DNA of 64,000 nt, from the NCBI GenBank assembly GCA_009746045.1, contig RPFO01000156.1:971653-1035652 (forward strand), written 5' to 3'. The notes under the pieces are model-generated. The model was not told the origin of the DNA, ran no database searches, and worked only from the letters and a program-made list of their open reading frames with translations. Numbering within the stretch: the stretch's first letter is position 1; each line of letters opens with the position of its first letter. Below, one piece after another: positions 9,134 to 18,841 of this stretch. Both the position numbers and the translations under genes were made by a program. The DNA is from Mesostigma viride (Eukaryota > Streptophyta > Mesostigmatophyceae > Mesostigmatales > Mesostigmataceae).

Positions 9134-9216
9134 AGTTGAATGCCCTTCACCGCTGGCTAGCACGCCGGCGATGGAGACGGGATTTTTGTTGTTTGGGGAA
9201 CCGATTGTGGGAGGCT
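9134..9216 (-). repeat. Copia-4 3' LTR remnant (83 bp)
   Basis: Identical or nearly identical to 11204-11286, the element-distal end of the 5' LTR. It is joined to integrase coding sequence by the internal deletion, and its first bases create the stop codon of the truncated pol frame. Confidence 0.85.
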
Positions 9217-9931
9217 ACAACATGACCTCAGAAATGGGAAAGAAGTGAGACATGGCAATGCGCAGCCCCCGCCACAAGGACTCCTCTACCATGCTTGGCA
9301 GGGGCTCTATGGCTAGGAAGTTGGTATAGCGATCCATCAAGACCAAATAATAGTCCCCCTCCTCCAAATGCATGACATCCCCCACTAACCTCCCCCGGTA
9401 CGGGGAAGGAGTCTTAGCATGCCAGCGCCTACGCTTCTTCCTGACACTAATTGCGCATGCGTGGCACTCCTCTAACTCCGCCTGAGCGACCTTCAACCCC
9501 GGCGCCCCCATAAGCCGAGTCGCCCAGTCTAGCGTTTGCCCCGCCACATGACCCACCGCAAGGTGAATCTGGTGAGCAAGCATCCGCAATCCTATGGCCG
9601 TGGGGGTGGTGCCATCCCCTTCTATGCTAGGCACCTGCCCCGCCAAGCTCTCTGCATGTGCATTCCTGTCGGCAATGTGCTCTAGTGAGGCCTTACTGAG
9701 GCGGCGACCCAACTCCACGTCTACGTGAGGGGCGACCTCGGCATCTGCCGGCACTATCTCACCTGAAGGGGTAAGCTCCGGAAGGGCGTGTTCAGGCTCT
9801 ATTGCGACCACGCTGGGCACGCACTCGTGATCAGCTGCAGCACTTGCACTTCCATTCTGAACCACTGACGTGGGAACATTAGGACTACAAGGCACAGCAT
9901 CCTCACGCCTAGCCGACTCACCGCGACACAC
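9217..9931 (-). pseudogene. Copia-4 pol fragment: pre-integrase zinc domain and start of integrase
   Basis: The frame carries an HHCC-type zinc domain (HQIHLAVGH ... CHAC). It is followed by the first strand region of the integrase core (GDVMHLEEGDYYLVLMDRYT, containing the first catalytic Asp). Coding sequence stops where it runs into the LTR remnant at 9216. The protease expected before integrase in ordinary Copia elements is not seen. The N-terminal 90 residues are a low-complexity linker. Confidence 0.75.
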
Positions 9932-11157
9932 ATCACCTCTATGACGTCACTTGGGCATGGCTGGCCGTGGCCGGCGCGGCATGTGTTGGGGTCGTGTCCA
10001 GGAAGCCGAACCGCCCAGCAACGCCGGCACACTCGAGTCGCCTTGCCGAGGTCCAGCCGCAGCGTGCAGTTGTCCTCGGTGTGCCCCACGCCGGTGCACC
10101 GCTCGCAGACGACCTTCTCCTTGGGGACACTACCCTGCTGCTGTTGCTGCCTGCCAGTGCCGCCCTCCTGGCGAGGCTGCTTGCCCTGACCGCCTCCCGG
10201 CCCGCGTTTGCTGGACGCGTTCTGGTTGTGCCGACCACCGCGAGCTCGGCGTTTGCCACCCAACATTCGCACCACGTTGTCGGCCACCGTCGTGGACAGC
10301 TGGGTAACAAGAGTGGTCAAGTCCGACAGAGAAGCTGCTGGCGGGGTCGAGGCAGGCACAGGGTTTACCTGAGCAACTGTCGGCAGCTTGTTGTTACGCC
10401 TGGGGCCGCCCCGGTCCTTGAACATCTCTCGGAGGTGCGCCATGGCTGCGTTGAACCGTTTCTGGTCGTCCGGGGTGCCCACTACCACGGAAGAAGCTAG
10501 CGCAATTTTCATGCCGAGACCGGCCTTGACATTGGCACGGCTCTCTGGCGTCAGCCCCAGCGCATCCAGAACTGCGCTGAGTAAATATTCGCTACTCATG
10601 TGCTTCAAGACACCCTTGCTCCGGACCTGGGCCGCGAATCTGGCCATGTCCGAGCTGAGGTAATTGGGGTCAAGCGACAGGTTGCGCACCAGCGCCTGCC
10701 CCTCCTTTTCCTCGTCAGGAAAGCTTGAGGTGTCGAGCACCTCTTGCAGGGCCTTCACTGTGTCGGGCCAGGTCCACGCCTCTTTGCTGGCGTTGATAAT
10801 GACCCCTCGCACGTCCGCATTACCCGTAGCCTCGTTGCATACCTCTGACCGGCGCAGCTTGGTGAGGAAAACTGCGTCGGACAGTTCGTTGTAGTCCTGC
10901 CGGAGCTCGCCCAGGCTGTTAATAAACTCCTCCACGGCGGACGGCGTCAGAATTTCTGGCAGCTTACTTGGCAGCTCTTCTTTCTTGAAAACTTTCCGGG
11001 CAGTTGGTGCTGACTGCTGCCCCGGAGCTGTGCTGACCGAGCCCCCAGCTGGCTCAGTCGCCACGGTGGCTGCGCCACTCCCTGCATCCGCCGGAGTTGA
11101 TGCTTGCGTTCCCTGGTCCTGGGTTGCAGCTGGCGTTCGCTCCGCGCCACGCGCCAT
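9799..11157 (-). CDS. Copia-4 gag
   Basis: About 452 residues from an ATG at 11157 (MARGAERTPAAT...). The central part is a helical capsid-like segment (VEEFINSLGELRQDYNELSD onward). A basic Arg/Gly/Gln linker follows. Then come a CCHC knuckle CERCTGVGHTEDNC and a second, longer-spaced CRRCWAVRLPGHDPNTC. It lies 46 bases inside the 5' LTR end. The pol frame overlaps its 3' end by about 130 bases in a different frame, so pol expression would need a frameshift. Confidence 0.82.
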   Translation of the reverse strand: MARGAERTPAATQDQGTQASTPADAGSGAATVATEPAGGSVSTAPGQQSAPTARKVFKKEELPSKLPEILTPSAVEEFINSLGELRQDYNELSDAVFLTKLRRSEVCNEATGNADVRGVIINASKEAWTWPDTVKALQEVLDTSSFPDEEKEGQALVRNLSLDPNYLSSDMARFAAQVRSKGVLKHMSSEYLLSAVLDALGLTPESRANVKAGLGMKIALASSVVVGTPDDQKRFNAAMAHLREMFKDRGGPRRNNKLPTVAQVNPVPASTPPAASLSDLTTLVTQLSTTVADNVVRMLGGKRRARGGRHNQNASSKRGPGGGQGKQPRQEGGTGRQQQQQGSVPKEKVVCERCTGVGHTEDNCTLRLDLGKATRVCRRCWAVRLPGHDPNTCRAGHGQPCPSDVIEVMCVAVSRLGVRMLCLVVLMFPRQWFRMEVQVLQLITSACPAWSQ

Positions 11158-11203
11158 GAGCCCAGAAAAATGGTCAACGGTAATGTTGACTGTTGTGAAT
11201 ACA

Positions 11204-11640
11204 AGTTGAATGCCCTTCACCGCTGGCTAGCACGCCGGCGATGGAGACGGGATTTTTGTTGTTTGGGGAACCGATTGTGGGAGGCTAAGCCCGCAGCCGC
11301 CACTGATTGCTATTGAACCCTTGCAGCTGGCCATGCAGGCCGCAAGGAGCTCAGCGGCGCGGCGCTAACCGATAAGGCATGCTCGAGCCTCTAACCCGAG
11401 ACTACCGGTAGGCTACCCGATAGTGCATGCTCGAGCCTCTAACCCGAGACTACCGGCACTCAGCGGATCTGTGCTACCGAGGGCGACGGTTCTCTGACCG
11501 TCCCGGCGCGCACTGGCTAAGTTCCGTACCTTGCTTAGGCACCGACTAGCATCTAGACACCAATCTTTGATGCCCACCTGACTAGGCGCCCAGGCCGGCG
11601 ACTACCGGCCAGCGGATAGATGCCACTCGGGAGCACAACT
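11204..11640 (-). repeat. Copia-4 5' LTR
   Basis: A 437-bp LTR with inverted AGTTG...CAACT ends and no TG...CA. Its last 83 bp recur at 9134-9216. Inside, a 33-bp unit containing GCATGCTCGAGCCTCTAACC is repeated twice near 11379-11457. Confidence 0.82.
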
Positions 11641-11879
11641 CTACTGGTCCCTACAGGTCGGTCGACTTGGACCATGATGCGTCAAGAACAGTTTATTGAC
11701 GGACTTCAACAAGATGTTTGTCTACATGCAGCTGTCTGCACCTAACTAACGCGAAACCGCGTGCTACCAAATATAGGGGGAAATGCATGAGTAACACATG
11801 TCAACGCACAACCGGTGGAAATCACGCGATACCAACCGCGGCAACAGTGGTGTGAACATAGCGGGCACTGACATGCAAA

Positions 11880-12360
11880 AAAGCACCAGCAGCGGCATCA
11901 GTAGCAAATTGTAGTAGCGGAACAATAGCCACTACATCAATGCAACAACACATCAGCCCAGCAACACAGCAGCAGCATGACCGTAGCACAGCAGCAGCAC
12001 AACTGTAGCACATCAACACGGCCGCATAGCAGGAGCAAAAGTCAGCACAGCAGCAACTTAGTATGCCGATTCCTGAATTTCCTATCAGTGGACTATAGTC
12101 CATTGATAGGAAATTCACAAATAGGCAGTACTAGCTCAGCAGCACGGCAGCAATGCAGCAGTGCATCAACACAGCAGCACGGCAGCAGCATGACAGCAAT
12201 ACATTGATCAGCGGCACGGCAGCAAATTATGCAGCAACACATCAGCACAACAGCACAACAGCAGCACGGCAGCAATGCAGCAGCAGTAGCATGGCAGCAC
12301 AGCAGCAGCAGCAGCACATGAGCAGCTCAATGACAACAACGCTGCTTGCGCTTCAGCAGT
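11880..12360. repeat. CAGCA/CAACA-rich low-complexity tract
   Basis: Interrupted CAG and CAA triplets give Gln/Ser/Asn- or Cys-rich frames on both strands. I treat these as repeat-driven. The tract is split by the palindrome at 12075-12116. Bases 11646-11880 hold no recognisable feature. Confidence 0.7.
12075..12116. repeat. 42-bp near-perfect palindrome
   Basis: GAATTTCCTATCA ... TGATAGGAAATTC around a GGACTATAGTCC centre, with one mismatched pair. It could form a cruciform or be a solo footprint of a palindromic element. No flanking duplication is evident. Confidence 0.7.
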
Positions 12361-12377
12361 CGTCGTCGTCGTCATCG

Positions 12378-12800
12378 TCATCGGCAAGGATGAGCGCTCG
12401 CTTCCGACGCCGGGAGGCGCCTGCGTTGTTGTTCTCCGCCACAACTGACGTCGCTGGGTGGAACCATCTCGCGCAATCGAGCCTCGGCCAGGGTGATATC
12501 CGGCGCTTGCAACGCAGGGACGACCACACGGGGGCACCCGCAGATCTGTGCCTCCAGCTCGTGGAGAGGCACGCAAGAAACCGCGTCCTCCTCCCAACGG
12601 GCACCCCAGTACATGGCTACCATGTCGTTTTGCGTGTCAACAACAGCGACACGACCATGGTACCTGCCGTCCCGGCTTTCGGTGCGACCGTCCGCGGATT
12701 TCACACGCTCCGACGCCCAATGACACACGACTTGCCCTACGAGGTTGCGGCTGCCACTCTTGACCTGCAGCGTTATGCCTTCCCAGCATGCCTTCGCCAT
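12378..12800 (-). CDS. Hypothetical protein segment with a Tudor/chromo-like stretch
   Basis: The minus frame from an ATG at 12800 gives about 140 residues. The central part (LVGQVVCHW ... YHGRVAVVDTQNDMVAMYWGARWEEDAVSCVPLHELE) has the look of a small beta-barrel reader domain, with alternating hydrophobics and a G-x-V...V...MYW pattern. After about residue 105 the frame may leave the coding region. A plus-strand frame also spans this DNA but is continuous with the CAG repeat. Identity is not established; this may be an exon of a larger gene. Confidence 0.3.
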   Translation of the reverse strand: MAKACWEGITLQVKSGSRNLVGQVVCHWASERVKSADGRTESRDGRYHGRVAVVDTQNDMVAMYWGARWEEDAVSCVPLHELEAQICGCPRVVVPALQAPDITLAEARLREMVPPSDVSCGGEQQRRRLPASEASAHPCR

Positions 12801-13128
12801 GCCGACGATGCCCTTCGAGCATTCAGCATGTCAGGATATGCCCCAATATGCCTGACAATCTTTTTATTGAGTTTTCTAGTTTCGGGTATACCGGAACTTA
12901 TATGACTACTTTCTGCTACATTTGACATCATGGTTGGATCAAGCTTGGTGAGCTGATCAACTTTGCAAGTGGAAGTTTCTCATTCTGACAACTGGTTGAA
13001 AAGATATGACCATTTGTGTAGTTATGGCCCACAGTGGACAGCATTAATGTGGGACTGAATTTATGCGTTAGACATACTGTGTACCGCTGTGGGGTAATAA
13101 CCTGCAGTGTCTGGCGACACTTAAAGTT

Positions 13129-13700
13129 CACTAGGAACTCGGCTTTGAGAATGGGTGAGAAAAGGTGAGAAAAAGGGAGTTACGTTAAATAGTGCCGGAA
13201 CCTTTTGCCGCCTGAGGCAAATCGGTCCGTAACACTATTTTGCCCGGAATAACCACTTCCGAGCACCCAAGTTAAATCGGCCGATTTAACTTGGGTGCTC
13301 GGAAGTGGTTATTCCGGGCAAAATAGTGTTACGGACCGATTTGCCTCAGGCGGCAAAAGGTTCCGGCACTATTTAACGTAACTAAGGGTGAGATGGGTGA
13401 GAAAAAGGGTGAGAAATGGGTGAGAATGGGTGAGAAAAGTGAGAAAATAGGGTGAGAAATGGGTGAGAATGGGTGAGAAAAGGGCAATCTCACCCGGGTG
13501 AGATTGCCCCAAAAAGGTGAAAAAAGGGGAAAAACGTGAGAAAAATCTCAAAAAACAGGACGTGAGATAAGTGAGAAAAACGGGAGGTGTGAAACGTGAG
13601 AAAAGTGAGAAAATCAGGACGTGAGAAACGTGAGAAACGTGAGAAAAGTGAGAAAAACAGGACGTGAGAAAAGTGAGAAAAGTGAGAAAACACAGCGCTG
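13129..13700 (+). repeat. CACTA-2 left terminus with subterminal GGTGAGAA repeats
   Basis: After the CACTAGGAACTC terminus come dozens of GGTGAGAA / GTGAGAAA words, interrupted by the MITE and by a small CCCGGG-centred palindrome near 13487-13505. Such subterminal motifs bind transposase in plant CACTA elements (established); binding here is inferred. Confidence 0.8.
13178..13383. mobile_element. 206-bp perfect-palindrome MITE (AGTTA...TAACT)
   Basis: Starts AGTTACGTTAAATAGTG and ends with its exact complement CACTATTTAACGTAACT, flanked by a 5-bp duplication AAGGG (13173-13177, 13384-13388). CACTA-1 has the empty site with a single AAGGG. Each arm contains a further inverted repeat. Termini, TSD length and interior (GCCGGAACCTTTT ... 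GGTCCGT) relate it to the palindromes at 50183-51231. Confidence 0.88.
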
Positions 13701-13857
13701 AAAAACACACCCATAATGCAATATGCTGGCAGCAGACACATGCATGCAGTGCCAGTAACAACCGCTGTTCAAAACAGCACGAACAATAATGATTTTTTCA
13801 TTAAATGTTTGAATAATTTTAATGTTTACAGCTGCAAGAACCCGTTGATTCAACTAT

Positions 13858-14008
13858 TCAACACTGTTATGGCGTTATGTACATCTTCGGCATTCAAATA
13901 TGCCTGTTCAACACAGTCTGTTATGGCGTTATGACATCTTCGGCATTCAATGCCTGTTCAACACAGTCTGTTATGGCGTTATGACATCTTCCGCATTCAA
14001 TGCCTATC
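13858..14008. repeat. About 53-bp tandem repeat, three units, inside CACTA-2
   Basis: Three units of a sequence containing CTGTTATGGCGTTATG and CATCTTCGGCATTCAA. The array is mirrored in CACTA-1 at about 23790-23940, so it predates the separation of the two copies. Confidence 0.75.
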
Positions 14009-15681
14009 ATCAAATACTATATGGTAGCTAGCTAACAAAGCGGGCCGGTCGACAGGGCGTCACATGCTGACTTGAAAGTGGAACTGCTTGCATTTTACTC
14101 TCGTGGTCCCTGCAAGAAATAAAGCAAACCGACACAATATACGCAAGAGGAAAAGAAATCAGATCCTTGACATAGATGTAAGCGTTCTACAAGGAAGAGC
14201 TCACCAGCACCTAACGGTCCATGCAGCAAATGTGTAGAACCCAACACTCACTCTTATGGCAAAGCAGCCCCATGTGGCAAGGCAGCACCATACACATGAA
14301 TCACACCATGCGCCAGATGTCACACGAGCAAGGCACAACGTTGTCGTCGGATCAGAAAGCAACAAACGTGAAAACGCTAGCGGCCCAAATCTGAGATTCC
14401 GCGGAACACAGAAAATAAGAAAGCTCAGAAGCTACCAGCAAGGGATCGAACATATGACCTTTGGCATGATTTCGCGGCTGTGTGAGTCTCCTGATCCGAA
14501 GGCATCTCACTTAATTAACGTTTCGAAACAGCCAAACTGCGGAAAATCTCTTACCGGAGAGAGTTGCCAATATCAAGGAGACAACCAGCGCAGGCCAGAA
14601 ATCGGGAGAATCCGGACCATGGTAGCTCGAGCCTGCCGTTATCTTGTCCGCGTTTTCGAGTCGTGCAGGATTATGAATATGAATGGAGATGGAAATGTGT
14701 AGCCTTGTGCATTGAAATTACGGCTGGCTGACGTGAAGAGCGACTACATGACCTACACGGTGGGGCCGGAAACGGCTTGCTTGATTGTGTTTCATCGTGG
14801 GCAACGAGTCCAACAACTACTTTCTCTGGGCGGCAAACTGCGGCAAATTGAACGCAAACCTCATCATGAAATCTTGACCGTCGAAATGTAACAATCCGAC
14901 GACTTATGCAGTATGCCGCGTAATTTTCTGTTGCGGGAGAGCCGTTGGGCCGGTTCCCGACGCGGGCGACCAGTGGTTTGCGTTAAGTTAACTTAGCTGA
15001 AGTTCCCCAAGCCGCATGATGGCTCTCATCGACGGCCTCAGTCTATTGACGCGTCGGCCCGATTTTGGCGGCACCCAATTTGACCCCAACGGCACCTACC
15101 GACAAAGGGCATACGTACGTTTCACGCGCACCACGACCTTCGAGCTCTGCTATGGCGGTGGTGCCGTGGGGCCCGCATCAGACTGCGGGCCCTTATCTGC
15201 TTTGGCGGTGCTGCCGTTGGGCCCGCATCAGAATTCAGGCCCTTTATGCATGCGGGCCATTAATGCATGTTACTTTTTTAGTCTTCTGCATACAAATATG
15301 AAGCAATGAGGTCGTGTCCTCTGGATTTTTGCACTGCAAATGGCATTTGCACCGTGTGCAGTTCCTGGACGTTTGGAAACATGCATGATGGCATGTGGCT
15401 AATGTAATGACTGACTAGCTAGACCGTTTCAGTGGTTTTTCATTTGCGGGTATTTCCTCGTAAATGGTGGGAAAGCGATCGCAGCAATGGTTCTCACCAC
15501 TAGACACTCCCGGCCAGTGAAGCTCGAAAAACACGCCCTGATCAAGCAAGCTGTTTCCGGCCCCACTGTATAGGTCATCTTACAGTCGCTCTTTGCGTAA
15601 GCCAGCCATAATTTCAATGAACAAGGCTACACATTTGCATACTCTTTGCTTGGTTATCGGTGTGCCTTTGTTTGGATGCAG

Positions 15682-15786
15682 GGGGGATCGCTGTGCTGAC
15701 ACAACGCGGCAAGGGATTTGCTGGTAGAAGATGCCCTTCCCAAGGCTGATTACAGCGACCCTGCGAATGGCGACGAGGCCTACTGG
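15682..15786 (+). other. Candidate upstream exon in CACTA-2
   Basis: Flanked by an acceptor (GTTTGGATGCAG) and a donor (CTG|GTGAGCC). Its first 24 bases duplicate the start of the exon at 16072, as do the 35 intron bases before it. One frame reads ARDLLVEDALPKADYSDPAN. Splicing is not demonstrated. Confidence 0.3.
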
Positions 15787-16071
15787 TGAGCCTTGTTTTT
15801 TGCAAATGCTACTTACGCCGTCTGCTTTGGTTATTTTAATTCAGTCCTATTGAAAGGCGCCTTGGGATTAGCCATGCAATCATGTTTTACTGTCACAAAG
15901 CCAGCCCTAGTAATTAATATCTAGTTTGTTTGGTTTTACCCATCCGGGTGCCATGATCTTGCCGCCAGTAAAAGCGTCCTGTGTTGTATCTGTTCTATTT
16001 TTTTTAATAACCAATACTTGCAATAATAATACTCTTTGCTGGGTTATCGGTGTGCGTTTGTTTGAATGCAG

Positions 16072-17014
16072 GCGAGATCGCTGTGCTGACACAACGTTCA
16101 ACGTGCTTGCATGGGCATCATTAAACCTGACGCCGCTTGTGCCGCAAGGCATTGTAGCGGCGTGTGGGGGCGTGAAGCGCTACGCGGATTCTTTCCACAA
16201 AGTCAGGATACACGGGTTCAACTACCGCACGGAGGCTGCGGACCAATCCCAGGGAAAGCGGCACAAGAATGCGGGAGTTGCGGTGCATGGCCCGGGCGGT
16301 GTAGACTTTGGTTTCATCACACACATTCTGAAGGCCAGGTTAGAGTACCCACGAGGGGGCTGGGAATGGCAGCTGTTGTTGAAGGTGGAGCTTTTTGATC
16401 GCCTTCATGTCGCTCACCTGCCCCACGAGAGGTTGGTGGTCATCAGCAGCGCACAGGCCCCCAGGTCGTCGTGCCTTGTGTTGCCAGGTGCAGTGAGCTC
16501 AGTTGGGTATGTCGTCGATGAATGCTATGCTCCCGAAATGGTGGTAATCCCTGCCAAACTGCCATGGAGCATGGCACATCAGGCGCAATCTGCCCTCAGT
16601 AACCATGTGTATCACAGCGTGGCAGCAGATTTCCCCACCATGCCGCAGTTTGAAGTGATTGAGGAGGGTGAGCCGATGCCACCGCCACCGCCTAGTGGCA
16701 AGAAGAAAGGCAAGAAGAAGGGGTCCAAGAAGAAGAAGGTGGCAGCGGCAGACCTAGGTGATGGCGACGTGGTGCGCCGCGCTGGCAAGGCACCTGCTCG
16801 AGGGCGCAGCCGCAAGCGTGGTGCTCCCACAGATGCTGGACCTAGCCAGCCCACCGTTGTAATTGAGGAGGTCCCTATGGCAAAGAGGGCCAGTGGAAGG
16901 CAGCGTAAAGCTGTGAACTATTGCGACACTAGTGGGGATGACACTATGTCATCAGAAGATGATGTTGATGCAAGCAACCCCTCGGACAGCAGTTCTGAAG
17001 AAGATGACTATTGA
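16072..17014 (+). pseudogene. CACTA transposase C-terminal fragment (DUF4216-like) with acidic tail
   Basis: Last exon, preceded by a good acceptor (TTTGAATGCAG at 16061-16071). The stretch HKVRIHGFNYRTEAAD ... KNAGVAVHG ... VDFGFITHILKARLE ... LLKVELFD matches in order the pattern of the domain that ends plant CACTA transposases. There, a HK-V-NG-FHT segment is followed by NSGV-V, YG-L and VVLFKCDWFD (from general family knowledge). A Lys-rich segment and a Ser/Asp/Glu-rich C-terminus follow. The N-terminal catalytic part is not present in this element. A diverged duplicate of the acceptor plus exon start lies at about 15645-15705. The stop is 508 bases from the right terminus. Confidence 0.55.
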
Positions 17015-17098
17015 TTTAATTTGGGCATGACAGCATTGTTTATGGAATGATGTGCTGTTTTATATTGTATGACAACCCTATATTGCACCTTTGTGCAC

Positions 17099-17522
17099 CC
17101 TATAATGCATATCAAAGTGGTGTTGAGTTTTTTTTTCACGTTAAGGACTTAATGAAATAAAGCTCATGATTTTTCTCGTGTTACACTCTTGGTGAGAAAT
17201 TTCTCACCACGTTGACTTGTGATTTTTCTCGTGTTAGTGATTTTTCTCGTGTTGGTGAGAAACTTCTCAATTTTCTCAATTTTCTCACTTTTTCTCACTT
17301 TTTCTCACCCATTCTCACCTTTTTTCTCACTTTAGGGTTTTTTCTCACCCAAATCTCACCCAAACCCCCTTTTTCTCACCAAAATCTCACCCTGGTGAGA
17401 TTTTGTTGCCTAGCGTTTGCGGAAAAAAATTGAGATTTTTCTCACTTTTCTCACCTTTTTTCTCAAAGGGGTGAGAAAATTGAGGGGGTTTGAGAATTTT
17501 CTCAGAAATTGAGTTCCTAGTG
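17099..17522 (+). repeat. CACTA-2 right terminus with TCTCACC subterminal repeats
   Basis: Arrays of TTTCTCAC/TCTCACCC end in GAGTTCCTAGTG. The segment is an inverted copy of 21015-21436 (left end of CACTA-1 on the plus strand). Two copies of TGATTTTTCTCGTGTTA near 17219-17255 are also shared. Confidence 0.82.
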
Positions 17523-17855
17523 TGGGGGGTGGGGTGGGTGGGGGGGTGGGGGGGTGGGGGGGGGGGTGGGGGTGGGGTTGACTGTGTGACTGCGTGGCTG
17601 CTTGGCTGGAAAGGAGGGTGCGTGGCTGTGTGGCTGCGTGGCTGCGCTGCTGCGCTGCTGCGTGGCTGCGTGGCTGCGCTGCTGCGTGGCTGCGTGGCTG
17701 CGTGGCTGGCTGGGTGGGGGGGGGGTGCCGGGTGCGTGGATGCGTGGATGTGTGGCTGGGTGGGTGCGTCACTGCGTGGCTGGCTGGCTCTGTGGCTGCG
17801 TGGGCGGCTGGATGGCCGGCCGGGTCAGCGTGGCTGCGTGTTCAATGGGATGCTA
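17523..17855. repeat. G-run tract and GCTGCGTG minisatellite
   Basis: 17523-17575 is nearly pure G with single T interruptions and can form G-quadruplexes. 17585-17850 is a degenerate (GCTGCGTG)n array. Trp/Ala-rich frames here are repeat artefacts. Confidence 0.85.
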
Positions 17856-17909
17856 ATATGTTGTTGCCTTTGGATGCCACAATTCGTGGATTCTTTTGTT
17901 CACATGCAG

Positions 17910-17989
17910 GTGCTGCCGTCTTCCTCATCGACGTCGTCAAGACCGATGTCGCCAAGAAGGATGATGCAATCACTCTCGGTCATGTTTAA
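17910..17989 (+). other. Candidate terminal exon of an unidentified gene
   Basis: A pyrimidine-rich acceptor (TTTTGTTCACATGCAG) precedes a frame reading AAVFLIDVVKTDVAKKDDAI and ending at TAA (17987). AATAAA words follow at about 18324 and 18441. It is too short to assign. Confidence 0.22.
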
Positions 17990-18601
17990 CTCATGTGGGC
18001 CTTCATGGCCATACGGGAAATATGATTGAATCAGTTCTTTGACACTGAGTTGGCACTACGCAACACCTTTGATGCACATGAGTGCAGGGCGCATGTGTTG
18101 AAACCATGGATGCAACCATGGCGATCCCTCAAAAAGTTTGGTTATGTAATAAGTGAGACAATTATTCCGGACGTATGATGGCCCAACGTCCTGTAAGGTT
18201 GAGTTGTCTTGGAGGAGGAGCGTGATGACCGCGGAAGCCGCGTGGGTGTCTGTAGTGCTATATCTTAAAGATGTACGGTCTTGGAAGAATTATGGTCTTG
18301 GAATCATATAATAATGAGCTTGGAATAAAGTTGCGGGCAGCCTTCAATTGGCATATGTTGTCTCATTGATGTTGTCTCATTGCGTTAATGGGTCAATTGT
18401 CTTAGTTTATATAATGTATATCTTGGGAAACTCATCGCTTCAATAAAATGCATGTTAGGCGCAATCAACCCCCTCAAACACATCTGAAAACTGCACAGTG
18501 CATCAAATGTATCCTAGACAAAAAAATGTATCCTAATCCGGTAAAACCACGCCGTTGATTCTGTAGGGAATTTTCATTGCAGCAAACAGAATCGATTCTG
18601 A

Positions 18602-18692
18602 CCAATCACGTTCCTTAGTACATTTTGCGAGACCAATCACGTGCCTTAGTACATTTTGCGAGATTTGGCGAGCGAACGCCGGCCAATCACGT
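18602..18692 (+). promoter_or_regulatory. Triple CCAATCACGT promoter repeat, copy 2
   Basis: CCAATCACGT at 18602, 18633 and 18683 (spacing 31 and 50). Each copy is followed by CCTTAGTACATTT. The array lies 150-240 bp upstream of the ATG at 18842. It is an inverted copy of 3031-3133. The conserved flank extends left to the GGTAAAACCAC / GGATACATTTG sequence around 18500-18548. Confidence 0.5.
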
Positions 18693-18841
18693 TCCTTAGT
18701 ACATTTCACGGAGTGCATTTCGCGAAGTACATTTCATGAAATGCCGAGGTAGCCATGTCTTCTTGCTTGCAAAATTGTGGCTGTTTGTGCGATTAGTGTC
18801 AAGGTCAGGTGCACATTGAGCTATCCGGACTAGTGGCCGAC

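Larger units (their letters stand above)
9134..11640 (-). mobile_element. Copia-4: internally deleted Ty1/copia element
   Basis: Minus-strand element bounded by a 5-bp target duplication CTACT (9129-9133 and 11641-11645). The full 5' LTR (11204-11640) starts AGTTGTG and ends TTCAACT. The interior encodes gag with zinc knuckles, then the gag-pre-integrase and the first part of integrase. At 9216/9217 the integrase frame is joined directly to the last 83 bp of the LTR. The rest of integrase, RT, RNase H and most of the 3' LTR have been lost in one deletion. It cannot be autonomous. Confidence 0.85.
13129..17522 (+). mobile_element. CACTA-2: CACTA/EnSpm-type DNA transposon
   Basis: Begins CACTAGGAACTCGG at 13129 and ends GAGTTCCTAGTG at 17522. 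The long subterminal arrays of GGTGAGAA-type units are typical of CACTA elements. It shares 13129-15405 and 17099-17522 with CACTA-1 in opposite orientation. Its interior (15406-17098) carries a transposase C-terminal fragment. The flanking bases (TT left, TG right) do not form a target duplication, so this copy may be recombinant. It carries a palindromic MITE at 13178-13383 that is absent from CACTA-1. Coordinates 12801-13128, outside its left end, hold no gene. Confidence 0.8.

Noticed and set aside
12153..12905. 250-codon plus-strand Gln/Ser-rich frame
   Set aside because: Its first third is CAG repeat and the remainder opposes a minus-strand frame with better protein character.
14256..14702. 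148-codon frame, identical at 23089-23535 (minus)
   Set aside because: Conserved only because the DNA is a recent duplicate. No domain, and nothing to show constraint on the protein.
15016..15309. 97-codon frame, duplicated at 22482-22775 (minus)
   Set aside because: Same reason: it lies in the duplicated CACTA arm and covers a GCCCGCATCAGA repeat.
17190..17522. CRISPR-like array of TCTCACC repeats
   Set aside because: Units are too short and irregular, with no unique spacers, and they sit next to CACTA termini as subterminal repeats.
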